From: Asticcacaulis sp.
GTDB taxonomy: Bacteria; Pseudomonadota; Alphaproteobacteria; Caulobacterales; Caulobacteraceae
Assembly: GCF_020217185.1 (NCBI RefSeq)
Contig: NZ_JAIWNX010000083.1
Location: forward strand, 1 to 10,000
Length of the DNA stretch: 10,000 bases
Direction: 5' to 3'
In this document: one piece after another, positions 1-6,804 of the stretch
Layout of the letters: the number at the start of each line of letters is the position of its first letter
Position numbering within the stretch: position 1 is the stretch's first letter
Made by a program: the position numbers and the translations under genes
Notes under the pieces: generated by a model
Databases searched by the model: none
What the model saw: only the letters and a program-made list of their open reading frames with translations
What the model was told of the DNA's origin: nothing

Positions 1-885
1 GCGTTGCGCCGTAAAGGCCAGCACGAACCCGCTGAGGAAGGGGGCACCGACAATGCCTTCGGCGCGGTCGCCCTCTTCTCCGAAGGCCGCGCGGTCATGC
101 GGGTCCCCCAGCGCGACGAGCAGGCGCGGAACGGCTATGCCGCCGATTTGCAAATCCCTGACCTCTACGTGGCGCACCTTCACCTGCTGCCCATTGACCC
201 CGGTCAGGGCGCTTTCGTTCAGCAGCGGATACGTCTCCCATAAGCCGTGTTTGCGCACAAAATCACCGCGGATATACAGCGGGCGGCTGGCCCCGGTATC
301 GAGCAGACAATCCAGCTCATGCCCGGCAAAGCGCAGACGAATATGCACCTTGTCTGCACCGCCGGTGATGTCGCGCTTGTAATAGCTGTCGAGCGGCGCA
401 AAGCCCTCCAGCGGCATATCGCCCCCCAAATAGTAGCGAATCTCGCCCCCCGTCTGATCCAGCTGGCACGGCAGGCGCGTCAGCAGGTCCGCCGACAAAA
501 GCCCATCATATTCAGCGGCTTCAAACCCCTTGGAAGCAAACACTTCCCAGTCGTGCAACCCCAACTGCCCGCCGACGGTGACGTCCGAGACTATGTAGCG
601 CGTCGTGTATTCGGTGCCCTTGAGACTGCGGTTGCGCCCCTGCCCGGCGACGGCCAGCCCCAGTTCCGAGGCCAGACTGGCGCGGATGACGGTGTGGCTG
701 GCCCCAGTATCGAGAATGAAACGATAGGGCCCCTTACCGTTCAGTGTCACCTCAACAATCGGCTTTTTGGAAGACGAGAGGGTGAGCGGCACGCGGATGA
801 TCTTCGCTTGCGAGGCGGCGCGGCCGGCCCAAAGTCCCAGACCCGCCGCCGCTGAGCCCGCGCAAAGATGGCGACGTGTAAACAT
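1..885 (-). CDS. Exported retropepsin-like aspartyl protease with two DTGAS halves (3' end outside window)
   Basis: The minus-strand frame is open from the ATG at 885 to the window edge: 295 codons and no stop. Residues 1-27 look like an export signal with twin arginines (TRRHL) before a hydrophobic stretch, so Tat export is possible. Two aspartic-protease half-sites follow. The first has FILDTGAS (Asp59) with a matching hydrophobic-hydrophobic-Gly type segment, DGLLSADLL. The second has CLLDTGAS (Asp196) and EGIVGAPFLSGF. Each DTG supplies one catalytic Asp in this family, so one chain may form its own active site, unlike homodimeric retropepsins. A GGGGGAAG Shine-Dalgarno sequence sits just before the ATG, inside an inverted repeat. 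The gene lies 80 bp downstream of the receiver-like gene on the same strand and could be cotranscribed with it. The substrate is unknown. The family call is firm; the localisation is inferred. Confidence 0.85.
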   Translation of the reverse strand, partial: MFTRRHLCAGSAAAGLGLWAGRAASQAKIIRVPLTLSSSKKPIVEVTLNGKGPYRFILDTGASHTVIRASLASELGLAVAGQGRNRSLKGTEYTTRYIVSDVTVGGQLGLHDWEVFASKGFEAAEYDGLLSADLLTRLPCQLDQTGGEIRYYLGGDMPLEGFAPLDSYYKRDITGGADKVHIRLRFAGHELDCLLDTGASRPLYIRGDFVRKHGLWETYPLLNESALTGVNGQQVKVRHVEVRDLQIGGIAVPRLLVALGDPHDRAAFGEEGDRAEGIVGAPFLSGFVLAFTAQR

Positions 886-925
886 GGTCTTCCCCCTCTT
901 ATGGTTTAGGGGAAGCTAGGCCATG
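883..925 (-). promoter_or_regulatory. Inverted repeat covering the ribosome binding site and start of the aspartyl protease gene
   Basis: CTTCCCC (889-895 on the plus strand) pairs with GGGGAAG (909-915). Outside it, CATGG (883-887) pairs with CCATG (921-925) across an asymmetric 1/5-nt internal loop. In the minus-strand mRNA the Shine-Dalgarno GGGGAAG and the AUG would both be in the stem. This could limit translation unless the structure is opened, but no folding energy was computed. Confidence 0.35.
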
Positions 926-965
926 CCATGCGCAAAAGCAATCAGGATCAAGCGGTGCAGATCAA

Positions 966-1766
966 TCAGGCCGCGTTCGACGGGTGACGGTCTTCGATCT
1001 TCATAAAAGCCGCCAGGCTGAGGACGGCGGGGCGAATCTGTTTCAGGTCCGGCCATTCCTCGCGCAACTGGGTCAGAATGGTGCGCACATCGTTGTGGAA
1101 GCTCTGGCTGGCGATCGTCTTGCACGCCGGGACCAGCACCTCAAGCTGTGCGTACATGGCACGGCGCGCCTGAAGCGGGTCGCTATTATATTGCTCAAAG
1201 GCCGCTTTGAGGATGCGCACCGCCTGTTCGATCTGGGCGGTCTTCTGGTCCTTATTGTCGGCAGCGCGTTTGCGCGGACCGTTATAGTCGCCGGAGTTGA
1301 AGCGGCGGCGGTCCGGACCGACATAGCCCACGGCCTCGATCCACGGACGCGCCTTCAGCGCCACGTGTTCTACGCGCTTTTGCAGGTCGCCCCAGGTAAA
1401 GGGCTTGCGCATAAACTCATCGGCACCCGAATCGCGGATGTCGTTGAGCAGGCTCATGGTGATTTCAGGCGCGATGGTGATGATCGGCGACTTGCGACAC
1501 GAGGCGTTGGAGCGGCGCAGGCCTTTGGTAAAGGCGAGCGCATCGCACTCCGGCGCCTGATGCGAACAGACGATCAGGGTGTAGAGAAGACCGGGGGCCT
1601 TATCGAGCGCCTCTTCGTGATCGCGATAGTGGATGATCTGCTCGGCCCCCAACATGCGCAGCATGTCCGAGAGCATCCGCGCATAGTTCGGGTTCGCCTC
1701 AACCAGCAGAACCAGTTTGAGGGTCGCTCTGAGCTTTTGTGCCGTGGCTGGATTTTGACCGTACAC
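966..1766 (-). CDS. Degenerate receiver-domain (pseudo-response regulator) protein
   Basis: This 266-residue protein starts at GTG 1766, chosen because AAGAGG lies 6 nt upstream; an upstream TTG (1835) keeps the frame open but lacks a good site. Residues 17-125 follow the receiver fold: LKLVLLVEANP, then LIVCSHQAPECDA, PIITIAPE and FMRKPF. The conserved Lys (K121) is kept. The acidic pair at the N-terminus is EA (23-24), and the phosphoacceptor Asp position is Ser68, placed by the Pro four residues on. The usual Thr/Ser position is Ala. A basic linker carries YVGPDRRRF (148-156) and GPRKR. The last 90 residues are predicted helical without an obvious DNA-binding motif. It probably works without phosphorylation, as a partner-binding protein; the pathway is unknown. 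The next gene in the same direction is the exported protease. Confidence 0.75.
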   Translation of the reverse strand: MYGQNPATAQKLRATLKLVLLVEANPNYARMLSDMLRMLGAEQIIHYRDHEEALDKAPGLLYTLIVCSHQAPECDALAFTKGLRRSNASCRKSPIITIAPEITMSLLNDIRDSGADEFMRKPFTWGDLQKRVEHVALKARPWIEAVGYVGPDRRRFNSGDYNGPRKRAADNKDQKTAQIEQAVRILKAAFEQYNSDPLQARRAMYAQLEVLVPACKTIASQSFHNDVRTILTQLREEWPDLKQIRPAVLSLAAFMKIEDRHPSNAA

Positions 1767-1850
1767 GCCTTGCCTCTTGGTGTTTGGACGACACTTTAAG
1801 GTAGAGGAGTAAATACCGGATTTACGGCAGTGCAAAATAACGATTGCAGA

Positions 1851-1858
1851 GATGTAGC
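1851..1858 (-). promoter_or_regulatory. Possible -10 element for the receiver-like gene
   Basis: The minus strand reads GCTACATC, an exact match to the Caulobacter housekeeping -10 consensus GCTANAWC. It lies about 85 nt upstream of the GTG start. No convincing TTGAC -35 is present at the expected distance, so this is a weak call. Confidence 0.25.
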
Positions 1859-1886
1859 CCGATACCTCGCTGCACGCAGACCGATC

Positions 1887-1928
1887 TCAGTCCGCAAAAG
1901 GGTCTCGCATAAGGATCGTATCTTCCCG
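1887..1928 (-). repeat. Second copy of the purA 3' end ([17 protein letters not shown]), untranslated remnant
   Basis: Read on the minus strand this segment encodes [17 protein letters not shown], identical to the last 13 residues of PurA plus its stop (1964-2005). The two 42-nt copies differ at 8 positions. Every difference is a third codon position and synonymous. The copies are 77 bp apart, with unrelated sequence between them. No start or ribosome binding site precedes this copy, so it is a fragment of a purA gene and not a gene. The pattern implies it diverged while part of a functional purA. Confidence 0.8.
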
Positions 1929-1963
1929 CGATTTTCTAATTTCCGGAGGCCACCACTCGACCG

Positions 1964-3253
<1,290 letters not shown>

Positions 3254-3417
3254 GTTCTTACTCCGCAGCAAAACGCCGCCGGAGAGGATTTCGTCCGGGT
3301 GCGTTACATTCAAAATTCAGGCGGTTGCAGCCTATAAACTTAAAGTTCGGGCTTGGTAACCCGTAAAATGAGGCGAACGCCGGTTATTCCCCACTCCCCG
3401 CCGCCGCAACGCCATAT

Positions 3418-3433
3418 GTCAAGGTTGCTTGAC
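3418..3433. promoter_or_regulatory. Palindromic operator candidate 1, GTCAAG-N4-CTTGAC
   Basis: This is a perfect 6-bp palindrome with a 4-bp spacer (GTTG). It is the upstream member of a pair with the same core and spacer length; the centres are 32 bp apart, about three helical turns. It lies about 50 bp before the ATG of the small membrane gene, where a promoter would be expected. The 230-bp gap also serves purA on the other strand. The cognate regulator is not visible in the window. Confidence 0.55.
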
Positions 3434-3448
3434 TAAATCGCCGCCTTG

Positions 3449-3466
3449 TGTCAAGCTCCCTTGACA
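3449..3466. promoter_or_regulatory. Palindromic operator candidate 2, TGTCAAG-N4-CTTGACA
   Basis: This is a perfect 7-bp palindrome with spacer CTCC, sharing the core of the site at 3418-3433. It ends just before the GGAGAGG ribosome binding site of the small membrane gene. TTGACA here cannot be that gene's -35 because it lies only 17 nt from the start codon. Occupancy would block the leader or promoter and so repress the gene; repression is inferred. Confidence 0.55.
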
Positions 3467-3483
3467 CGGAGAGGATTCACACC

Positions 3484-3756
3484 ATGTGGACATTTTTGAC
3501 GATCGTGGCGGGGGTGTTTGTCACCATTGGTCTGGGCGGCCTGATCTGGGGGGTGACCGGGCGCACAGAGGCCCGGCGCAAGCAAGGACTGCGGATGTTG
3601 CAAACCGGCATGGCGGCCGGGGGAACCTGTCTGCTGCTAAAGGGCTTCTCCGGCGACACAGAGAGCATTATCTATGGCGCGGTGCTGCTGGTCTTCGGCA
3701 CGGCCGTCACCGGCATTGGCCCGAAGGCCGACAAGGGCGGCAAGCCGGAAGCCTGA
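3484..3756 (+). CDS. Small integral membrane protein of unknown function
   Basis: This is a 90-residue protein of mostly hydrophobic segments. A first membrane helix spans about residues 4-24 (FLTIVAGVFVTIGLGGLIWG). A basic loop (RTEARRKQGLR) is followed by a weak second hydrophobic stretch at 38-53, then a helix at about 60-79. The C-terminus is short and charged (KADKGGKPEA). The ATG at 3484 follows GGAGAGG and is preferred to an in-frame GTG at 3448, which lies inside the palindromic region. Two operator-like palindromes immediately upstream suggest it is under a dedicated regulator. It converges on serC with only 4 bp between stop codons. I do not recognise a named family; no catalytic residues are apparent. 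Confidence 0.7.
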   Translation: MWTFLTIVAGVFVTIGLGGLIWGVTGRTEARRKQGLRMLQTGMAAGGTCLLLKGFSGDTESIIYGAVLLVFGTAVTGIGPKADKGGKPEA

Positions 3757-3766
3757 GCGGTCAGGC
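3751..3766. terminator. Short palindrome spanning the convergent stop codons
   Basis: GCCTGA-GCGG-TCAGGC places both stop codons in a 6-bp stem with a 4-nt loop. It could fold in transcripts from either strand, but no T-tract follows, so a terminator role is doubtful. The palindrome may simply result from both proteins ending in an alanine GCC codon before TGA. Confidence 0.2.
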
Positions 3767-4963
3767 GGCGACCAGCCCCAGTTCGGCCACGGCCGCTGCA
3801 TAGGCCCATTCCAGCCACGGCAGCAGGGCCTCGACGTCCTCGGCCTCGACCGTACAGCCGCACCAGACGCGCAGGCCCGGAGGGGCCGCGCGATAGCCGG
3901 TGATGTCAAACGCCACGCCTTCCAGCTCCAGCAAGCTGCCGACGCGCGCCGCCAGTTTCGCCTGCGCCTCAGCGGGCAGGGCCTGAATGGCCGGATCAAC
4001 GAATTTGAGGCACACCGAGGTAGTCGAGCGCGTCGCCTTATCCACCGCCACGAAGTCGATCCACGGCGTCTTTTCCACCCAGTCGAACAGGGCCCCAGCC
4101 GCCTCATTGCAGCGCTGGATCAGGCCGTCGAGCCCACCCTCGCGTTGCGCCCAGCGCAGAGCGTCGAGATAGTCTTCGATGACCAGAAACGAGAAGGTGT
4201 TGATGGCGTCACCGCCCAGAATGGCCGCGTCCGCTGCATTCCCTTTTTTCAGGCGCAGCACCTTGGGGATGGCGCGGCCCGAATCGAAGCTGTTGAGGCG
4301 TTCGACCGCCTTGGGCGACAGGATCAGCACGCCGATCCCGGCTTCCCCACCCAGCGCCTTCTGGAAGGAGAAGGTGGCAACATCTAGCTTGTCCCATGGC
4401 AGGTCCATGCAGAAGGCCGCCGAGGTGGCATCACACAGCACCAGCCCGCTGTCGGCAGCCGCATGACCATTCAGAAAGTCGCTGTTGGGCACCCGCACAC
4501 CGGAGGTCGTGCCGTTCCACGGAAAGACCAGATCGGCCTGCGGGTCGATCCGGGTCAGGTCCGGCAGCTCTCCATAGGGGGCCGACAGCACTTCGGCATC
4601 GAGTTTGAGGTGTTTGGTGGCGTCATCGGCCCACAACTGACCGAAGTTTTCAAAGGCCAGAAGCTGGACCTTGCGCGCCCCCAAAAGGTTCCACATGGCG
4701 GCCTCAAACGCCCCGGTGTCGGAGCCCGGCACCATGAACACCTGATAGTCGGCGGGGATTCGCAGAATCTCGCGCGTCATGTCGAGCGCCTGACGAATAC
4801 GACCCACCGTCACCTTTGAACGGTTGGAGCGCCCCACCGGTGCACCCGACAGGGCTTCGGGCGTCCAGCCGGGACGCTTGGCCGTCGGGCCCGACGAAAA
4901 CCACGGACGTTCGGGAATGGTGGCAGGTTTGGCGCTCATGGTCAGGCCTTCATTTTCGGTCAT
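3761..4963 (-). CDS. serC: Phosphoserine aminotransferase, Methanosarcina/alphaproteobacterial type
   Basis: SerC is a PLP enzyme that transaminates 3-phosphohydroxypyruvate with glutamate in cytoplasmic serine synthesis; the family also acts in pyridoxal phosphate synthesis. The protein has 400 residues. It opens with RPWFSSGPTAKRPGW, shows VPGSDTGAFEAAMWN (78-92) and DATSAAF (178-184), and carries FSFQKALGGEAGIGVL with the likely Schiff-base Lys202. The C-terminal domain ends with GLRVWCGCTVE. The start ATG 4963 has GGAG 5 nt before it; ATG 4939, with a weaker AAGG site, is an alternative 8 residues shorter. The downstream neighbour is the convergent small membrane gene and not serA, which often accompanies serC in related bacteria. 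It diverges from the exported repeat protein across a 219-bp gap rich in GAACC repeats. Confidence 0.95.
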   Translation of the reverse strand: MTENEGLTMSAKPATIPERPWFSSGPTAKRPGWTPEALSGAPVGRSNRSKVTVGRIRQALDMTREILRIPADYQVFMVPGSDTGAFEAAMWNLLGARKVQLLAFENFGQLWADDATKHLKLDAEVLSAPYGELPDLTRIDPQADLVFPWNGTTSGVRVPNSDFLNGHAAADSGLVLCDATSAAFCMDLPWDKLDVATFSFQKALGGEAGIGVLILSPKAVERLNSFDSGRAIPKVLRLKKGNAADAAILGGDAINTFSFLVIEDYLDALRWAQREGGLDGLIQRCNEAAGALFDWVEKTPWIDFVAVDKATRSTTSVCLKFVDPAIQALPAEAQAKLAARVGSLLELEGVAFDITGYRAAPPGLRVWCGCTVEAEDVEALLPWLEWAYAAAVAELGLVAA

Positions 4964-5059
4964 TATCTCTCCGGCCGGCGCGCCGGGCGATCTACGCAAA
5001 CAGGCGGCTTTTGCGGCCAAATCCGCCCAAGTGCAAGCGGAAATCGACGGCGCAAACCC

Positions 5060-5096
5060 TGAACCGAAAATGAACCGCACCGTTCAGGTTCGGTTC
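5060..5096. promoter_or_regulatory. Cluster of GAACC/GGTTC elements in the divergent serC promoter region
   Basis: TGAACCG occurs at 5060-5066 and 5071-5077, 11 bp apart. Inverted GGTTC follows at 5087-5091 and 5092-5096. TGAAC (5060-5064) and CGTT (5081-5084) are 16 bp apart, close to the GGAAC-N16/17-CGTT promoter of the alphaproteobacterial general-stress sigma factor (EcfG/SigT), with one mismatch in the -35. It may therefore drive the exported protein gene at 5183. A dimeric regulator site is the alternative. Confidence 0.3.
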
Positions 5097-5109
5097 GAGT
5101 GGCGGCTTT

Positions 5110-5115
5110 TATAAA
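5110..5115 (+). promoter_or_regulatory. Possible -10 (TATAAA) for the exported repeat protein
   Basis: TATAAA stands out in otherwise GC-rich DNA, 67 bp upstream of the ATG at 5183. No good -35 sits 17 bp before it. It is a weak alternative to the EcfG-like pair just upstream. Confidence 0.15.
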
Positions 5116-5182
5116 GGTCTCAACGCTGATCCACAGCGTCACACCTGACCCCAAAGACCTGACGACCAAAGGAGAATGCCAG

Positions 5183-5584
5183 ATGACCAAGCTCAAGACC
5201 ATTGCCGCCGCAGCCGTTGCCATTGCCGGCCTGACCGCCATCACCCCCGCCTTCGCGGCCGGCCAGTACGACCGCTATGACCGTTATGACCGTTACGATC
5301 GCCGCGAAGATGTCCGTGACTACCGCGACAACCGCGTCGATGCGCGTATCGACCGCCTCGAAGACCGCCTCGACATGGGCCGCCGTTCGGGGCGCCTGAC
5401 GCGCAGCGAATTCGGTCGCCTCAGCAGCGAACTGAACGGTATCGAACGCCTGTCCTATCAGTATGAGCGTTCGGGCCGCGGCATCGACCGTCAGGAAATG
5501 GCCAATCTCAGCTACCGTCTGGACCGCTTTGAACAAAAGCTCCACTGGGAGCGTAACGACCGCGACACCGCCTGGCGTCGCTAA
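5183..5584 (+). CDS. Exported Arg/Asp/Tyr-rich repeat protein of unknown function
   Basis: This 133-residue protein has a clear Sec signal peptide: MTKLK, a hydrophobic core, and AFA-A cleavage near residue 25-26. The mature chain begins QYDRYDRYDRYDRR, four tandem YDR units coded by 9-nt DNA repeats. A charged helical region follows (RIDRLEDRLD), then two similar helical repeats: SGRLTRSEF...GIERL (69-90) and SGRGIDRQEM...FEQKL (97-120). The mature protein is extremely rich in Arg and Asp, with no Cys. ATG 5183 is chosen over an upstream in-frame start at 5099 because AAAGGAG lies 8 nt before it and the signal peptide begins there. Small exported proteins with this helical 'LTxxE' pattern occur in alphaproteobacteria, but I know no assigned function. 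It probably acts in the periplasm. Confidence 0.8.
   Translation: MTKLKTIAAAAVAIAGLTAITPAFAAGQYDRYDRYDRYDRREDVRDYRDNRVDARIDRLEDRLDMGRRSGRLTRSEFGRLSSELNGIERLSYQYERSGRGIDRQEMANLSYRLDRFEQKLHWERNDRDTAWRR
5267..5302 (+). repeat. Four tandem 9-nt YDR codon repeats
   Basis: Four units of TAY-GAY-CGY run in frame, encoding (YDR)4. The units vary only at third positions of Tyr, Asp and Arg codons. Such short in-frame repeats may change copy number by slippage, altering the length of the mature N-terminus without breaking the frame. Confidence 0.8.
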
Positions 5585-5592
5585 ACACTTTG

Positions 5593-5617
5593 GGCGGGGC
5601 GCTTAAACCGCTCCGCC
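5593..5617 (+). terminator. Stem-loop after the exported repeat protein gene
   Basis: GGCGGGGCG and CGCTCCGCC form a 9-bp stem with one G-U pair and a 7-nt loop (CTTAAAC), starting 9 nt after the stop codon. It is placed as an intrinsic terminator would be, but no T-tract follows, so it may instead be an mRNA 3'-end stabiliser. Confidence 0.45.
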
Positions 5618-5625
5618 TGAAGGTC

Positions 5626-5650
5626 GGGGGCAGCCGGGAACACTGCCCCC
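5626..5650. repeat. Inverted repeat GGGGGCAG-N9-CTGCCCCC
   Basis: This is a perfect 8-bp stem with a 9-nt loop, the middle of three hairpins between two convergent genes. No T-tract accompanies it on either strand. It may contribute to transcript 3'-end formation in both directions. Confidence 0.6.
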
Positions 5651-5655
5651 TCAAG

Positions 5656-5698
5656 GATGCGTCCCCTTCTGTCCCCCCATACCCTGAGGGGACGCATC
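5656..5698. repeat. Perfect 12-bp inverted repeat between convergent genes
   Basis: GATGCGTCCCCT (5656-5667) is exactly complementary to AGGGGACGCATC (5687-5698), with a 19-nt C-rich loop. It ends 8 bp before the thiD stop codon and could end or protect thiD transcripts. Its arm length and GC content resemble REP-type intergenic palindromes; whether it recurs in the genome cannot be seen here. Confidence 0.6.
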
Positions 5699-5705
5699 TG
5701 ACCGC

Positions 5706-6485
5706 TCAAAGCACCCAGTTGTGCCTGAGCGGACCATGCCCACCACCCAGATTCGGTGCGGTGATAATCGCCCCCATCACGTAGTCGCGCGCCAGTTCAA
5801 CGCTGTCACCCAGAGAGCGATCCGGCCCCGCCAGCACGGCGCAGGCGCTGGCCAGGGTGCAGCCCGTGCCGTGCGTATGCCGCGTCTCGATGCGTTCGGA
5901 CACATAGCGCCGCGCATCGTCTGCCCACAGCAGCCAATCGACCACTTCGGGGCCGTCAATGTGTCCCCCCTTCATCAGCACGGCCTTGGCGCCCATGTTC
6001 AGCAGCGCCTCACCAGCGCGTTGCTGAGAGGCTTCGTCCACCACCTCGATACCGGTCAGAACCGCCGCCTCCGGCGCGTTGGGGGTGAGCAGCCCTGCGC
6101 GCGGGATCAGCAGCGTGCGGATGGCGTCAATCGCCTCATCGGGCAATAGCGGGTGCCCGCCCTTGGCCACCATCACCGGATCGACCACCGCAAACACCCC
6201 CGCCTTATCGAGCAGGGCCGCCACGGTTTCGACCACTGAGGTCGTTCCCAGCATCCCGGTCTTCACCGCATCGGCTCCGATATCGTTCAGGCAGGCTTCG
6301 GCCTGCGCCGTGATCAGGGCTTCCGGCACCGGCATCACATCGGTGACGCCCAGCGTGTTCTGCACGGTCAGGGCGGTAATCGCCGTCATGGCATAGCCAC
6401 CCAGGCAGGTCACGGCCTTCAGATCGGCCTGAATCCCCGCCCCGCCCGACGGGTCCGAACCGGCAATGATCAGTACGCGACGCAT
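5706..6485 (-). CDS. thiD: Hydroxymethylpyrimidine/phosphomethylpyrimidine kinase
   Basis: ThiD phosphorylates hydroxymethylpyrimidine and then its monophosphate, supplying the pyrimidine half of thiamine. The 259-residue length fits the family (E. coli 266). Ribokinase-fold motifs appear in order: IAGSDPSGGAGIQADLK (7-23), GGYAMTAITALTVQNT (29-44), DPVMVAKGGHPLL (102-114), LTPNAPEA, and HTHGTGCTLASA (203-214) with the anion-hole GTGC. The C-terminus GGGHGPLRH is typical. ATG 6485 has GGAGG 5 nt upstream; earlier in-frame codons lack a site. No TPP riboswitch is visible in the 77-bp leader, which instead carries a 9-bp inverted repeat shared with the divergent DUF1653-like gene. No other thi gene lies beside it. 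Confidence 0.95.
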   Translation of the reverse strand: MRRVLIIAGSDPSGGAGIQADLKAVTCLGGYAMTAITALTVQNTLGVTDVMPVPEALITAQAEACLNDIGADAVKTGMLGTTSVVETVAALLDKAGVFAVVDPVMVAKGGHPLLPDEAIDAIRTLLIPRAGLLTPNAPEAAVLTGIEVVDEASQQRAGEALLNMGAKAVLMKGGHIDGPEVVDWLLWADDARRYVSERIETRHTHGTGCTLASACAVLAGPDRSLGDSVELARDYVMGAIITAPNLGGGHGPLRHNWVL

Positions 6486-6508
6486 GGAGACCTCCGTGAG
6501 ATAGATAC

Positions 6509-6541
6509 CTTTCCTTAATCTGCGCGCCCGGCTAAGGAAAG
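6509..6541. promoter_or_regulatory. Inverted repeat CTTTCCTTA-N15-TAAGGAAAG in a divergent promoter gap
   Basis: Two perfect 9-bp arms lie in the 77-bp space between thiD and the DUF1653-like gene. This AT-rich pair in GC-rich DNA fills the likely promoter region of both genes. It could be a shared operator or two mirrored promoter elements. The arm centres are 24 bp apart. Confidence 0.45.
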
Positions 6542-6562
6542 CGCGCAACGCAAGGATCTGCC

Positions 6563-6802
6563 ATGACCCGCCCGATCACCGACTACCCCAGCGCCATCGC
6601 CACCGGCCTGTACCGCCACTACAAGGGCAAGGATTACGTGGTGTACGGCAGCGTGACCCACTCCGAAACGGAGGAGGTGCTGGTGCTCTATGCCCCCGTC
6701 ATTCAGGCCGATCCGGCGCGTTTGTGGGTGCGGCCTTTGGCCATGTTCAGCGAATCGGTCGATAGTGACGGTGAGATCGTGCCGCGATTTCGTAAGCTGT
6801 GA
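6563..6802 (+). CDS. DUF1653-family small protein
   Basis: The 79-residue protein matches the DUF1653 pattern: YRHYKGKDYVVYGSVTHSETEEVLVLY, then LWVRPLAMFSESV, ending with PRFRKL. The His-Ser-Glu-Thr (HSET) and WVRP-MF blocks are the conserved core I recall for this family. Its members are small cytoplasmic beta-rich proteins without an established function. AAGGA precedes the ATG by 7 nt. The stop codon overlaps a possible GTG start of the next gene and lies 2 nt before an ATG, so the two are very probably translated together. There is no signal peptide or membrane segment. Confidence 0.85.
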   Translation: MTRPITDYPSAIATGLYRHYKGKDYVVYGSVTHSETEEVLVLYAPVIQADPARLWVRPLAMFSESVDSDGEIVPRFRKL

Positions 6803-6804
6803 CC

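Noticed and set aside
247..855. Long plus-strand open frame
   Set aside because: It lies antisense to the protease frame, whose DTGAS motifs are unmistakable, and it has no recognisable motif or ribosome site.
984..1799. 271-codon plus-strand open frame opposite the receiver-like gene
   Set aside because: The minus strand shows receiver-fold motifs and a ribosome site; the plus frame looks like a GC-rich shadow.
1831..1850. TGCAA-N8-TTGCA inverted repeat upstream of the receiver-like gene
   Set aside because: Arms of 5 bp are too short to stand out, and no second copy is seen nearby.
3461..3466. TTGACA as a -35 box for the small membrane gene
   Set aside because: It is only 17 nt before the ATG, leaving no room for a -10 and leader; it is better explained as one arm of a palindrome.
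6486..6562. Possible TPP riboswitch before thiD
   Set aside because: The gap is only 77 bp and lacks the conserved CUGAGA and other TPP-aptamer core sequences.
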